From Chamaea fasciata (Eukaryota > Chordata > Aves > Passeriformes > Sylviidae), in contig JARCOQ010000007.1 in NCBI GenBank assembly GCA_029207755.1, positions 45,031,656-45,095,655 of the forward strand: 64,000 nt of DNA. The letters are read 5' to 3'. The notes beneath the pieces were generated by a model. The model searched no databases, was not told the DNA's origin, and saw only the letters and a list, made by a program, of their open reading frames with translations. Positions within the stretch are counted from its first letter, which is position 1. The number at the start of each line of letters is the position of its first letter. Shown here in pieces: positions 35,705 to 46,790 of the stretch. The position numbers and the translations under genes are program-made.

Positions 35705-35855
35705 CATCCATGTAAAGAGGGGAAAAATATCTTCATTTTGAAGTCAATTTGAGACATAGAGGTTAAATAAATCAAGTAAGGTGATGTAGCAAGTCAGTGG
35801 CAGAGCCAAGAATACAATACCAGATTCCTTACTCTACACCTAATGCTTTTATCGC
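35705..35855 (-). repeat. MIR SINE
   Basis: The plus strand follows the complement of MIR closely: GACATAGAGGTTAAATAAATC near 35752-35772, GTAGCAAGTCAGTGGCAGAG near 35786-35805, then AAGAATACAATACCAGATTC and CCTAATGCTTTTATC. It matches the MIR core and part of the tRNA-related head in consensus order. This is an ancient amniote SINE, recognisable yet diverged. Confidence 0.75.
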
Positions 35856-36929
35856 TGGGAAACAGGCCTAAGATGATAAGTCTCCAATCTGATAGGAATT
35901 AAAACATCCCACAAGTTCTACTTGCTAGCTGGGTTTGGAGTGTGCATTTCAGTGCAAGAAGAGGTGGTTCACATCAACCCCTGCTCCTGCTCGACAGCTA
36001 TTGCAAAGGTCATGTCCAGTTGTTTCCTCTCCTTTCATTCTTCAGCCTGATAATTATCTCTTCAGGGATTATTAAATATGGTTGTACTATACATTTCAAA
36101 ATGTGGAAAACTCATGTTTTTTTCACTGGAACTTTGTACAGTCAAACAACAAAGATATTTTCTCCATCTAACCTCTACAACTGTTATACAGCCAACCAGT
36201 ATCACTCAGTCTTCCTATATCATAAGGCAGAAGAATCACATAAAAAGAATTAGCACTAGTAATATATTAGTGGAAGGGCAGAAGGACCAGCAGCAAATGG
36301 ATTGAAAACCATACATCCCTCATCCTTCATGAAAAGTGAGATGAAAAAATATGAGCAATAATGGATAACAGAACAGATGGGTTATTATCTTCATTGAAAT
36401 ATGACACTCCCTCAGGTGAATGGCTTTACTGGTTGATCAAGACTGGCATTTTGCCCTCAACAGTAGCCATTCCTGAGTGCTCAATTTATTAGCAAAAGAA
36501 AAGAAGATGTAATACACATAGCCACTGAGAATTCTCACTGGCATGTGAGGGTAGTTCATCTCTCTGAGTCAAGGGAGGAATACACTCTTGAAAATCTTCC
36601 AGCACATTTCATTTTGAAAATATGACCCTCCAAACTAATTTTAAGTCCAAGTTCAGATTAAAGTCATCAACAGACTCAGAATTTGATATAAACAGGAGAT
36701 TTTATTGAAACAAAGCATTAAAATCTTAACAGGGCAGATGTAGAGAAAATCATGAAAGCCTTGGTCCTCAACTAATAATCCAGAAGAAAGAAATGTACCA
36801 TATATGTACTGTATATCCACAGCATGAGTTTCCCAGGAGAATCCTCCAAGATAATTTTATTTCCAATCAGCCTCAGTTCTCCTTCTTGACAGCATAGATG
36901 AGAGACAGGCAAAGGCAACTTGCTGTTGG
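35856..36929. other. Unique AT-rich sequence, no gene seen
   Basis: No recognised gene. A 103-codon frame at 35942-36253 shows no domain or family features and overlaps another frame on the same strand. I judge it spurious. Confidence 0.4.
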
Positions 36930-37565
36930 ACAAGAAAACCATGAGCCAGCAGTGTGCCCTTTTGGCCAAGAACCCTATGGTATCCTGGGATGCATCAGGA
37001 GAAGTGTGGCTGGGTAAGGGAAGTGATTCTGCCCCACTACTCTGCATTGATGAGGCCACATCTGCAGTGCTGTGTTAAGCCCTGGGCTGCTCAATACAAG
37101 ACAAGGAACTACAGCAGAAGGTCCTGCTGAAGGGCACAAACATGACTAAGGGACTGGAGTTTCTCCCTTATGAGGAGTGGCTGAGAGAGCTGGGCCTGTT
37201 TAGATTGAGAGATGACTGAGAGGGGACCTTAGGAATGTTTACAAATATCTTAAAGGGTGATGTCCAGCAGGTGGGGTCAGACTCCTTTCAGTGATTGCGC
37301 AGTGACAGGACAAGGAGCCATGGGCAAAAACAGGGGTACAGGAAGTCCTTTCTAAATATGAGGAAAAGCATCTTTAGTGTGTTGGTGACTGAGCACAGGG
37401 ACAGGTAGCCCAGAGAGGCTGTGGAGTCTCCTTCTATAGGCACATTCAAATCCTGTCTGGGCACAATTCTTGCAACCTGCTATAGGTGAACCTGCTTTAG
37501 CATGGGGGTTGGAGTGGATGATCTCCAGAGATCACTTCCAATTCTGAGCATCCTGTGATTATGCG
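36930..37565 (+). mobile_element. CR1 LINE 3' end
   Basis: Plus-strand CR1: CATGAGCCAGCAGTGTGCCC (about 36940), TATCCTGGGATGCATCAGGA, GTGATTCTGCCCCACTACTC, then GGCTGAGAGAGCTGGGCCTG (about 37180), a 'GACAGGACAAGGAGCC' segment, and GCCCAGAGAGGCTGTGGAGT. It ends with GGGGTTGGAGTGGATGATCT, 'ATCACTTCCAATTCTG' and a tip-like CCTGTGATTATG. It covers the last bit of ORF2 and the whole 3' region. It has decayed, with no open frame of CR1 origin. Confidence 0.9.
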
Positions 37566-37575
37566 AAGGTCAGGC

Positions 37576-38280
37576 TGTAGTGCTGGGGAAGATGAAGCAG
37601 GGAAACCTTATAAATATGATTGCTTAGCAAAAGATTCTGAAAATATGAAACCTATAATCGAAATAGAAATGGAAGCTTACTTTGAGTTGTAGATACCAAG
37701 TCTTAGTTACTATATAACCTGAAAACAATAGCCTAGCCAGCTGAAGGAGAATCCCTTTTTGAGTGAGCAATACCTTTCTGCTGGCTAAGAATCCAAAGGT
37801 CAATGTAGCAAAACAGAAAAGTCTAAAGAGTAGGTTTTAGAGTTTAAACTATAACATAGTATGTTAATGTAGTAATTCTTATAGGCTATATGTAGATTCT
37901 ATAGGATTTTGTGTCTTGTATTCTTTGGTCACTGTAAATTAGAATATTCATCACAAAAGAGATATAATGCATTGTAACAAGGACCTCGCTCTCTTATCTC
38001 TTCTCTTTGCTCTTGCCTCTTCGCCTCTCTGCCCCCTACTCTCGCTCTTACCTCTTCCCCCTGCTCTCTGACCCCTGCCAACTTGCTCCCTCACTCCCTT
38101 CTGTCTTAACTCTTACCTTCTTGTTCTTTCTCCCTCTCTCTTGGGGACTTCCCTTCAGCCGAGGCTGGTGGCTGAAGGCAAGGCCCTTTTTACCCACGAC
38201 CCTTGCAATAAAACCACGTATTCTAGAATGTCTCAGGTCAGCAGAATTCCTTCTCCCTGCCGTCTATGGATACTCCTACA
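37576..38280 (+). mobile_element. Probable LTR next to the CR1 tail
   Basis: The segment starts TGTAGTGCTGG and ends ACTCCTACA, giving TGTAG/CTACA inverted ends. It has a TATAAT box near 37963, a long CT-rich tract (about 37985-38155), an AATAAA signal at 38207-38212 and a roughly 70-bp U5. This order fits an LTR on the plus strand. No matching target duplication is visible (CAGGC before, CTGTA after), so the borders are uncertain. I do not recognise the family. A plus-strand open frame at 38007-38324 runs through the CT-rich part and is probably spurious. Confidence 0.55.
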
Positions 38281-41200
38281 CTGTAGGAAATAAAATCCAG
38301 AAAAGAAAAACTATTTTAGTTTAAAAAATAAATACCAGAATGGGGAAACTATTCTTAAATGTTATCTCACACCCAGAAACACACTGCTTCCGATGGACAT
38401 TTTTGCCCTAAGATTTTACAAGGGTCTGGATCTGAATTGAAATTTTTTGCTGTGGGTTTTTTGATTTTTAACCTGACCAAGAAGTAATTTCAATCATTTC
38501 TCATTTCTCCATGTTGCAGAAACCTTCAGTAGCAATGTTTGAAGCAATTTTACCTCCTTAATGATGTCTACACTGTAACAGTATCCCAGGGACAAACCTA
38601 TCTCTTCCCACTGACTTATTAAGGGTGGAGACGAGTGGAGGTCATGTTTCATCAAGACATCTTCTGTAGCATAGCTTTTTTTCTTATTGTGTACCCAGTT
38701 AGAGTCAGGGTTTGGAGCTGTTAAACTGGATTTTAAATGCTTTGACAGATATTACATTTTAAATGGGATTAACCTCTCTCTTCAACCTCCAAAGTCTGAA
38801 CAAATTATTAAATATATCCTACAGTGCTATCAACAACAAACAGTTAGAATCCACCAGGTGAAAACTTCAGTGCTGTAACCTTAGGCAGTGCACAGCTAGA
38901 CAGGGAGCAGAGAAGAAAAACAGCATGCATAATTATGAAACTAATTAATAGACACAAGCAGAAACAAAATTGCCACGCTGCCCTAAGAAGATACAACGAC
39001 ACATGGCAAGCTCTGATGCACCAGGTGTAGCATGGGAAAACCAGAAGAGTGATATTTCTTCAAGAGAAGCTCCAGGGAAGAAGTCAGCTTCTTCTCCCAT
39101 AAACTTGTGTCAGAAACACAGACAGTCTGGTGGAAAATTAATCTTTCCTATGCATCTGATTTTTCTCTCTTGTGACTGTAGAAGGAAAGTCTTTAGAGGC
39201 AGCTAATATTTAAGATTGGTCAGAAAACAATATTTCTTCTATGTCAAACAGCCAGGGTTTTGAAAGGAATTTTCTTTGTACATCAAGAGAAGATGTGGGG
39301 TTTTAATTATTTTAGGAGGGGAGGGGGTTTGCATTCTACATTTTCTTTATTTTACTTTTCTGATGGAAAACGGTGTACTTCCTCAGGACACCTAGCAGTT
39401 TGTAGGACAGGTCAGCACCATGGATTTGTGCAAACTTCAGGGTTTAGTTCAATGTCCTAAGGATCAAGCTACTGGCTATTTTGTCAAGAATTGGTCATTC
39501 ACTGTTCCATGGAGGTCTGACACAAACTTCACATCAGAAATTTTCTTGAGAAAAGAAGTTAGTCGAAACACATATTTTTATGAACTTAAATTTTTCACTG
39601 AGTTCATTTTAAGAAAAGATATTTTGATGAAAATTTCTTGCTCAGTCTTTTCATGAACCAAAATTCTTCCTTTTTAATAGCTACAAGATAAATCTCTGCC
39701 CTCACCAATATCCATGTTTCTGCCAAGCCATTTCCAGGAAAATCAAAACAAAGCAGGGCAAAGGCTATCACTGCCTTGAAAACCTGTATCCATGCCTTTA
39801 TTTCTTCCTGCTGTTGCTGCTAGACAAATCATCTCAAGATCTGTATTTTTTCAAAGCAGGATGAAATTATCTTCTTAAAAACAACAAGACAGAATAACTT
39901 TTAAGGGAAATAAGTCTTGAACATAACCTCTGTGTCACCTCCTTTAGCATCTTCTGATTTCCTCCTTTGAGCTTCCTGAGCTTTACCCTCTTTTTTCTAC
40001 TCCTGCCTGAAAAATTGCTGTGTTTTTCACACCCTTATGCATTTAGCCTCACAACAAGGTTATGTTTATCTCTGTTTTAAAAAATGGCTAGCAGGCTGGC
40101 AAAAAAAACCCCACAAATAAAACCAACAAACAAATAAACCACAGCATAAAGTTAGAATTTCTGAAATATCCAAGTAACACATCTTTCATAGTTAGGCTGG
40201 TTAGCAACCTCTTTCCTCAGCAAATCCCTGTCCACAGGCACAAACTCCTACACACTGCCTGGCCTCTCCACTGACTGTCTCTGAAGATCAAAAAGATTCT
40301 GAGCCCACAGACCTGACTGTCACTCCTACCTTCCTTCAGGGTGGAAGCAAAAAAGGAGGGAGAACCTCATGTGTCTGTGCAGGGATGCAAAGGGCTGGGA
40401 AAAATACAGTGACCCTGGATCCAGCAGACTGCAGCAATGGCAGGACTCCTCTAAGCAGAAGTACATTTGTCACACCTGCCTGCCTGCCATTGCCAGGGTA
40501 CTGAGATCTGCCACTTCAAATCTATCCACAATATATTTCAGATCTGTAAATAAGTTATTCTGCAGCAACTTTGGCTCTTGGCTTAAGGAACAGGCACTTG
40601 GGTGGGTTAGTCAGGTGTGAGGCATCAACATACTATAACAGAAGACCTAGAAGTCTTCTTGCAAACTACTCTTCCAGCCAAGAATGTTTCACATATTTTT
40701 CTAGGACTCAGAAAATAAAATAATTTGCAACTTGTGAGATAATAGAGTTACTCTATATTTTTAGCTCAAAGGGGCAGGAATCAAGCCATGCATACAATCT
40801 ACGAAACCGTTATATAGTTTTTATAGAAATAAGACAATATCAAACATTAACTGGTCAACAAAGGTAGTGGAAAATTAACACAATTATTTCACACTGTTTT
40901 AGGAACCATTAATCAGAAATTCATCTGATAAGGCTCACATTCCTGTTGGCAGGCTACCACATGATAGGTGTTATAAATTCAAATAAATGTCTGGGAAAAA
41001 AATAAAACTCTTCATTTCCAAATCTTTTAAAATGCAAAACTGAATGTGTTTCATGTTCAGGCTTCACAGTAGTGTCTTCTTTGAGGAATGTAGCACTAGC
41101 TGCTAAAATGCTAGGCTTTGAAAATATCTGCAGTTGACATAAATAGGGATGAAAGAAAATTTTCTCATGAAAGAAAAAGGTCATCAAATTGAAAGAAAAA

Positions 41201-43500
41201 AAAATGGTATCATAGTGTCATGAGTGGCTGCCCAATTTTAAGATTAAGTTCCAGTATGGGAACAAAAATTACCAGTGAAGAGTCCTAAGGTATTCATATG
41301 TAGGTATTTGTATTTACTTACACATGATTTAACAAATCTTTAAAGCAGCAATCCCTAGGAAAAAAAAATTGCAAGTGGATGAAGGTCTTCACTTGTAAAA
41401 TAAATTTTTCATTGTGTATTGTTCCCTCAGATGAAATTTCCATTTGAATAACTGATTTCATTCTTTCTCACTTTTCCACATTCTTCTATTCTCATCGTGA
41501 AAAAAAAGTTTTCTTCCATTCACCCAAGAAAATATATAAAGTCAAGATTGTTTACTACCTGATGTACCAATTTGAAAATGAAACAAAGGAATGTATTTTT
41601 AAAACAATAAATTTCCAGTGTGTTTACCCCTTGCATAAACAAACAGAACTGGAGTTTGCAAGAAATATTAAAGTTAATTTAAATTGCAAATCTGACCTTA
41701 TTAAAATGGCTTTGCAGAGAGCTATAAACAAACTGTATGTGAGCTGGTAATGTAGCCAAAATAACACATTCTCAACTAGCATTATAATTAAAGGAAAAAA
41801 AATACTGTTTTCACAGGTCTGAAAATCTCAGAAGAAGAGGAGGAGTTAGGAAAATATTATAAGGAAATCTTAAATTTGGGGGCAAAAAAGTGTTCCTGTT
41901 GGATTTCTCTTTAAAGAATTCTTGCAGCATTTACTCTTTCAAACTAAAAACAAATTCTGATGAACAGCTTGAAAATGAAATGTTATTAAGTACTTATTAA
42001 TTTAATGTGTTTTGAATACTTTTCTCCTACAACAACTACATTGCTTCTTAATGTTTGAAGCACAAGCAATAAGATTTACTGCATCTTCTGTGAAAATAAA
42101 AATGGAGCAATTAAGACTGTGCTTGTATCTGAAATGGATGTGGAGAGCTAATAAATTTCAGAATTAAAAGCCAACAGATAGGCTCGGCTGCTTTCTATGT
42201 TTATGGAAAATCTATACCTGAAAGTCTATTTAAAACAGCATACTATTTGCAAGCAAATTGTTTCCTCTTACTTACAAAAATAATACAGGTTGCAGAAGAC
42301 CAGGAAAATTAGATGAAGCAGAGGTGAAACTTAACAGGATACTTCTACCGCCTCAAAAGTCTAATATGATTATGCCTCTGAGGTACAGCTTCCGTGGCTC
42401 CAGGTAAGTGTAAAGGAGCACTAGCTCTCTGTGTGCAGGTGTTTTCTGATCGCAAAGGTGTCTCTACTCATGTTCATGTCAAAGGGGTTTGTTTGTGCAT
42501 TTATTTCACTGAAATTGGTCTGAAGTAAATATATGAAATGTAATTAAGTTAGTTACTTATCTGTATTGCCAAGAGTACATTCTCATTCAGACTCAGTACA
42601 TCCAAATACAAAATAGTCAAGGACAATTTTACTAATGGAAAAAGAGTAAACTGAATATTAAACTGGACAGTGACCCTCTAAGGCTACTTTAGAAAGGGAT
42701 GCAAAGCAGAGGTATTCTTTCTTTCAGTATCTGTGCGGGAATTGTCAGGTTTTTGTAAGACTGGGTTTGATTGTCAGCTGCTTTCCTGTTTAAGTGGAGC
42801 ACACAGGGAGGAAAGAGCAGTGCCCAGTCAAGGTGCTGTTTCTTATGGCTTCGCAACCACTAAACATCCTAAAGCCCTACAACAAGGAGACACCCTACAA
42901 GATTTCTTCAATACCTAGAACTGTGCCTGAAAAGCACTACAAAGTCTCTGAAGAAACCCTCTCAGTCCTTCTTACTGTGGCAAAAGCACCACAGTAATTC
43001 TTTGCAGGGCTTTCTTTCATGTCAGGGTGGTGCCTAGCGTGAATATATATGGCTATTCATGTCTGTCTCTGGGCTTCGAGGCATTTTCTGGATCTTCAGG
43101 GAAGAGTTACACGAGACTTCCCCCTTTCACTGCCTCTGCTCAAAATGAAAATATCAGGATCCATTTGCAGCAGTTCAGTGCTTTCTGCATCAGCACAGAC
43201 TAATTCCAAATGCAAAACAGGAAAAGATGAATCAAAAAAAAGATAAGCAAACTGTTACAAATCTTGAAAAAAGCTAGCATAACTGGTGCACATTCCAGAT
43301 TAGGCTTGTGGCAGGTCTGTCTGTTTGCAGAGGAATTCCCAAAATTAATTTCTTTACATGCTGCAGGACTCTGAATTCCAGTAACCAAAGTTGTTTGTGT
43401 GGATCATTCTTCTTACTGTGTTGTTACTTTGGGTAAAAACATGCTGACTTCAGTCATTAGCTCTGTTTACCACCAAACTGAAAAATGAGCCATTCCCCTT
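38281..43500. other. Unique AT-rich sequence, no gene seen
   Basis: No gene or interspersed repeat recognised. 41560-42290 stands out as complex AT-rich sequence with many ATTA/TAAT cores and no repeat, a texture typical of conserved non-coding DNA. A short frame at 41562-41750 within it is not convincing as a protein. An A/C-rich patch lies near 40098-40142. Confidence 0.4.
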
Positions 43501-43974
43501 AAAAAAAAGAAAAAGAAAAAGAAAAAGAAAAAGAAAAAGAAAAAGAAAAAGAAAAAGAAAAAGAAAAAGAAAAAGAAAAAGAAAAAGAAAAAGAAAAAGA
43601 AAAAGAAAAAGAAAAAGAAAAAGAAAAAGAAAAAGAAAAAGAAAAAGAAAAAGAAAAAGAAAGGGAAAAGGGAAAGGGAAAGGGAAAGGGAAAGGGAAAG
43701 GGAAAGGGAAAGGGAAAGGGAAAGGGAAAGGGAAAGGGAAAGGGAAAGGGAAAGGGAAAGGGAAAGGGAAAGGGAAAGGGAAAGGGAAAAAGAAAAAGAA
43801 AAAGAAAAAGAAAAAGAAAAAGAAAAAGAAAAAGAAAAAGAAAAAGAAAAAGAAAAAGAAAAAGAAAAAGAAAAAGAAAAAGAAAAAGAAAAAGAAAAAG
43901 AAAAAGAAAAAGAAAAAGAAAAAGAAAAAGAAAAAGAAAAAGAAAAAGAAAAAGAAAAAGAAAAAGAAAAAGAG
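43501..43974 (+). repeat. Three-block purine hexamer array
   Basis: The plus strand is purely A and G for about 475 bases. Counting G positions gives about 26 units of AAAAAG (G at 43509 to 43659), 21 units of AAAGGG (GGG ending at 43665 to 43786), and 31 units of AAAAAG (G at 43792 to 43972). The hexamer register is continuous through all three blocks except for one extra A at 43666-43669. This points to AAAGGG arising inside an existing AAAAAG array and expanding there. The middle block is a series of GGG triplets with A3 spacers, a sequence type able to form G-quadruplexes, and the whole is a homopurine tract able to form triplex DNA. Confidence 0.97.
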
Positions 43975-46545
43975 GCAGGATAGAGGAGGGAAGCAGTTGT
44001 GCTAGAAGCTGTAAGGTTGGAAAGATATTATTGTATGTAAGTAAGGGGTTTTATCCCCATGATCCTTCTGGGTTTAAGCTTCAAATCCCCCATCAGCTAT
44101 ATGCAAATCCTGGAAAAGCTGGGTTTGTTAGATTCTATGGACATGACAAATGCCCATCTGCTTTCTCTAGTCCCTGTATGCAGAACTCGGATCTGCTCCA
44201 GCTGAGCCCGGACCCTGATCTCTCAGTGAGAGGCTGCAGTTGAATCACAAGCTACTGAGCACTGGCCTGCAGTCAATCTCAGCCTGCAATCTCAGCCACT
44301 GGGCTCTTTTTCAGGACCCTTCAGTGGTGCTCTCTTCTACCTCACCAGTGACTGCGCTACGACAAGTTGGCCTAAAGGCTGTGGGCAATGGGACTGCATC
44401 AAGCTTTTGGTTACTCACAGCACAAAACCTACAGCAATCAAAGTTTGGTGAGCTGCATAATCTATACAACAGCTTAGCAAGATCAAACACAGTTTCTGAG
44501 TGCTAACAGGGAGTTCAAAAATTTGACTACCCACTGTGTGACAAAGGAGCTGAGACTCCTGCCTAGTTCCTTATACTTTAAAGTCTTCCTGGATATTTTT
44601 CTCCATCTCAAAAAGAGTCTTCAGTTCCTGCTGGATTCTGAACAAATACAGCCTCCTGTTTAGATCGAGAATGAAGCAAAAAGAATTGTAATTTAGAACA
44701 GACACCCCTCTTCCCCCCATCCTTTGACTGAGAAAGGAGAGAGCAGCAGACATACACCAGTGCCAGACACGCCAGAATGTGATCCATATGGGGATAGATC
44801 CAGGGACTTGGAATGGAGAGGAAATGTAATGTGAGCCAAATCCTCAGCCAAGGAAGTGCTACCTACATGTGTATCATTCTTATGAGGGAAATGCAGCCTA
44901 AGAGATTATTTTCCATACAGCAGATGGAATAATTGTTATGGAAGATGCTATGTTTTAGGGATGACATTACTAAAAGAAGCCATCACACATTTTTAGTTCC
45001 CTTTCCTTCATTGCTTTTGTTGCTAAAGTTTACCAGATGAATATGAAGTAGCCCCAAGCAGGACCACTAAGCACACAACCAAAATTAATTCCACCTTTTT
45101 GAGTGGAAGAGATAAAGATTCAAAATCAGCATTGCAGATACGGCAGATGTGACTACACAAATCAACAGGTAGTCTGTCACACTGAGAAGGTCCTCAAAGA
45201 CTTAAACTGGTATCATTATTATCCAGACAGCTCTGATTACAAGTCTTGTACACAGCATGAAGTAGACCACCATGTATCAGTGCAAATATCTGAATTCCAG
45301 TTCAGTTTCCTAATAAAGTTGATCTCATTTTAGACTGAGGATTTTCACATGGGAAAAAGGGAAGATAGATTCCAGGCCGGTAACTTCCATTGATTGTTTC
45401 CATTTATCAGTGTGAAAATCAGTCAAACAGCAACAAAAGATTTCCTTTTCATGGTTTTCCTGCAGCTGAAAAATTACTCCTCCTTCCAAGTAGGATGACC
45501 AACAGATTAAAAAACAGTATAAAGTTTCCCTCAGCCACAGATAACATTTATATTGCTAACTATCAGAGCAGAGATCCCATCTGCTTTCTGACCCATTGCA
45601 GACCACTAAACAGGGGTACCAGCATCATGATTTGGGTTGGGCTATATGATGGTTATCAGTGAGGTCATGAAGAGGGAAAGAGAAAGATGCTGAAGTCAAG
45701 CTCTCAGAGGTGAGAGAATTCTGAATGGTGATTTCATTTCCAGGCTCACATTAGGCCCTCTCCTGTATCAGTCTCATGATGGAGTCCCAGATCCAAAGTC
45801 CTCCCTCCACTCTGTAGTTGGGCTCCCTGCTCAACCTACAGCTGACTTCTGCCCCACCTGCACTTGGATCAGAGAGCTGCCCCACAGCAGCCTGTCTGAG
45901 AGTCACAGAGAGTTCATGGGTGGGATCACACTGCGTGGCTGTGTCTGGAGCACGTTTCATGAGAATACCAAGTAGGTGAGTAATCGGTCACTTGAAAGAA
46001 ATACAAGCCAATGGAGAATGCTCAGAGAGATTCAGAATTGCAGTTTAAAGTCATAATTACTTGTGCCCTGGGCATGTAAAATGAATTATTGCCTTCCTCT
46101 TGCAGCAGTCTTTTATACATATTAGAAAATCAAACAGCTACACATTAATATTTTTTTTCTCACAACCCATGTTTCCCTAAGCTTTTGATTATTCTCATTG
46201 CTTTTCAATTACATTCACTTATTTCTTTGCAAACATACAATTTACACTAATAATAAGCAGAAGATCTCTTACCTTTTACCCAGTTAGGACTGGGATGACC
46301 AAACACTCCAAACTGAAGAAAGAGAACAGCTCTCAAAAAAGACTGAATTTGCTATTTAGACTACAGATTTTAAGGGTGGGAACTGTTTTTACTGTCAAAT
46401 AGATATAAAAATACATAAAAAACCCTTCTCTGGACTCTTTTTGCAAATTATTACATAAAACAATTCATCTGAAGGAGAGAGAGCCACACGAGAACTCTCT
46501 AAATAAGAAAAAATGATGAGATATTTTACTAAGAGCCATAGAGAG
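43975..46545. other. Unique sequence, no gene seen
   Basis: No recognised gene or repeat. Several short open frames (70-90 codons) lack any recognisable features. Confidence 0.4.
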
Positions 46546-46605
46546 AGAATAGAATAGAATAGAATAGAATAGAATAGAATAGAATAGAATAGAATAGAAT
46601 AGAAT
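46546..46605 (+). repeat. (AGAAT)12 microsatellite
   Basis: Twelve perfect AGAAT units lead straight into a minus-strand CR1 3' end. On the CR1 sense strand the array is (ATTCT)n directly after the element tip, so it probably grew from the element's own short terminal repeats. Confidence 0.95.
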
Positions 46606-46790
46606 AGATTGTTTTAATTGGAAAGGACCTCAGATTATAATAGAATATTTCATTTGGAAGCTAGCTCCAATAATCATCTAGTCCAACTCTCTGACCAATT
46701 CAGGGCTGATAAAAAGTTAAATTATTAAGGGTATTGTCCAAACACCTCTAAAATAATGTCAGGCTTAAGGCTCCAAACCTCTGAATTGTG
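46606..46790 (-). mobile_element. CR1 LINE 3' end
   Basis: The complement of a bird CR1 3' end is visible: TTGGAAAGGACCTC, CATTTGGAAGCTAGCTCC, AATAATCATCTAGTCCAACT, CTGACCAATTCAGGGCTGAT, ATTATTAAGGGTATTGTCCA and 'AACACCTCTAAAATAATGTC'. The fragment fades near 46790. Confidence 0.85.
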
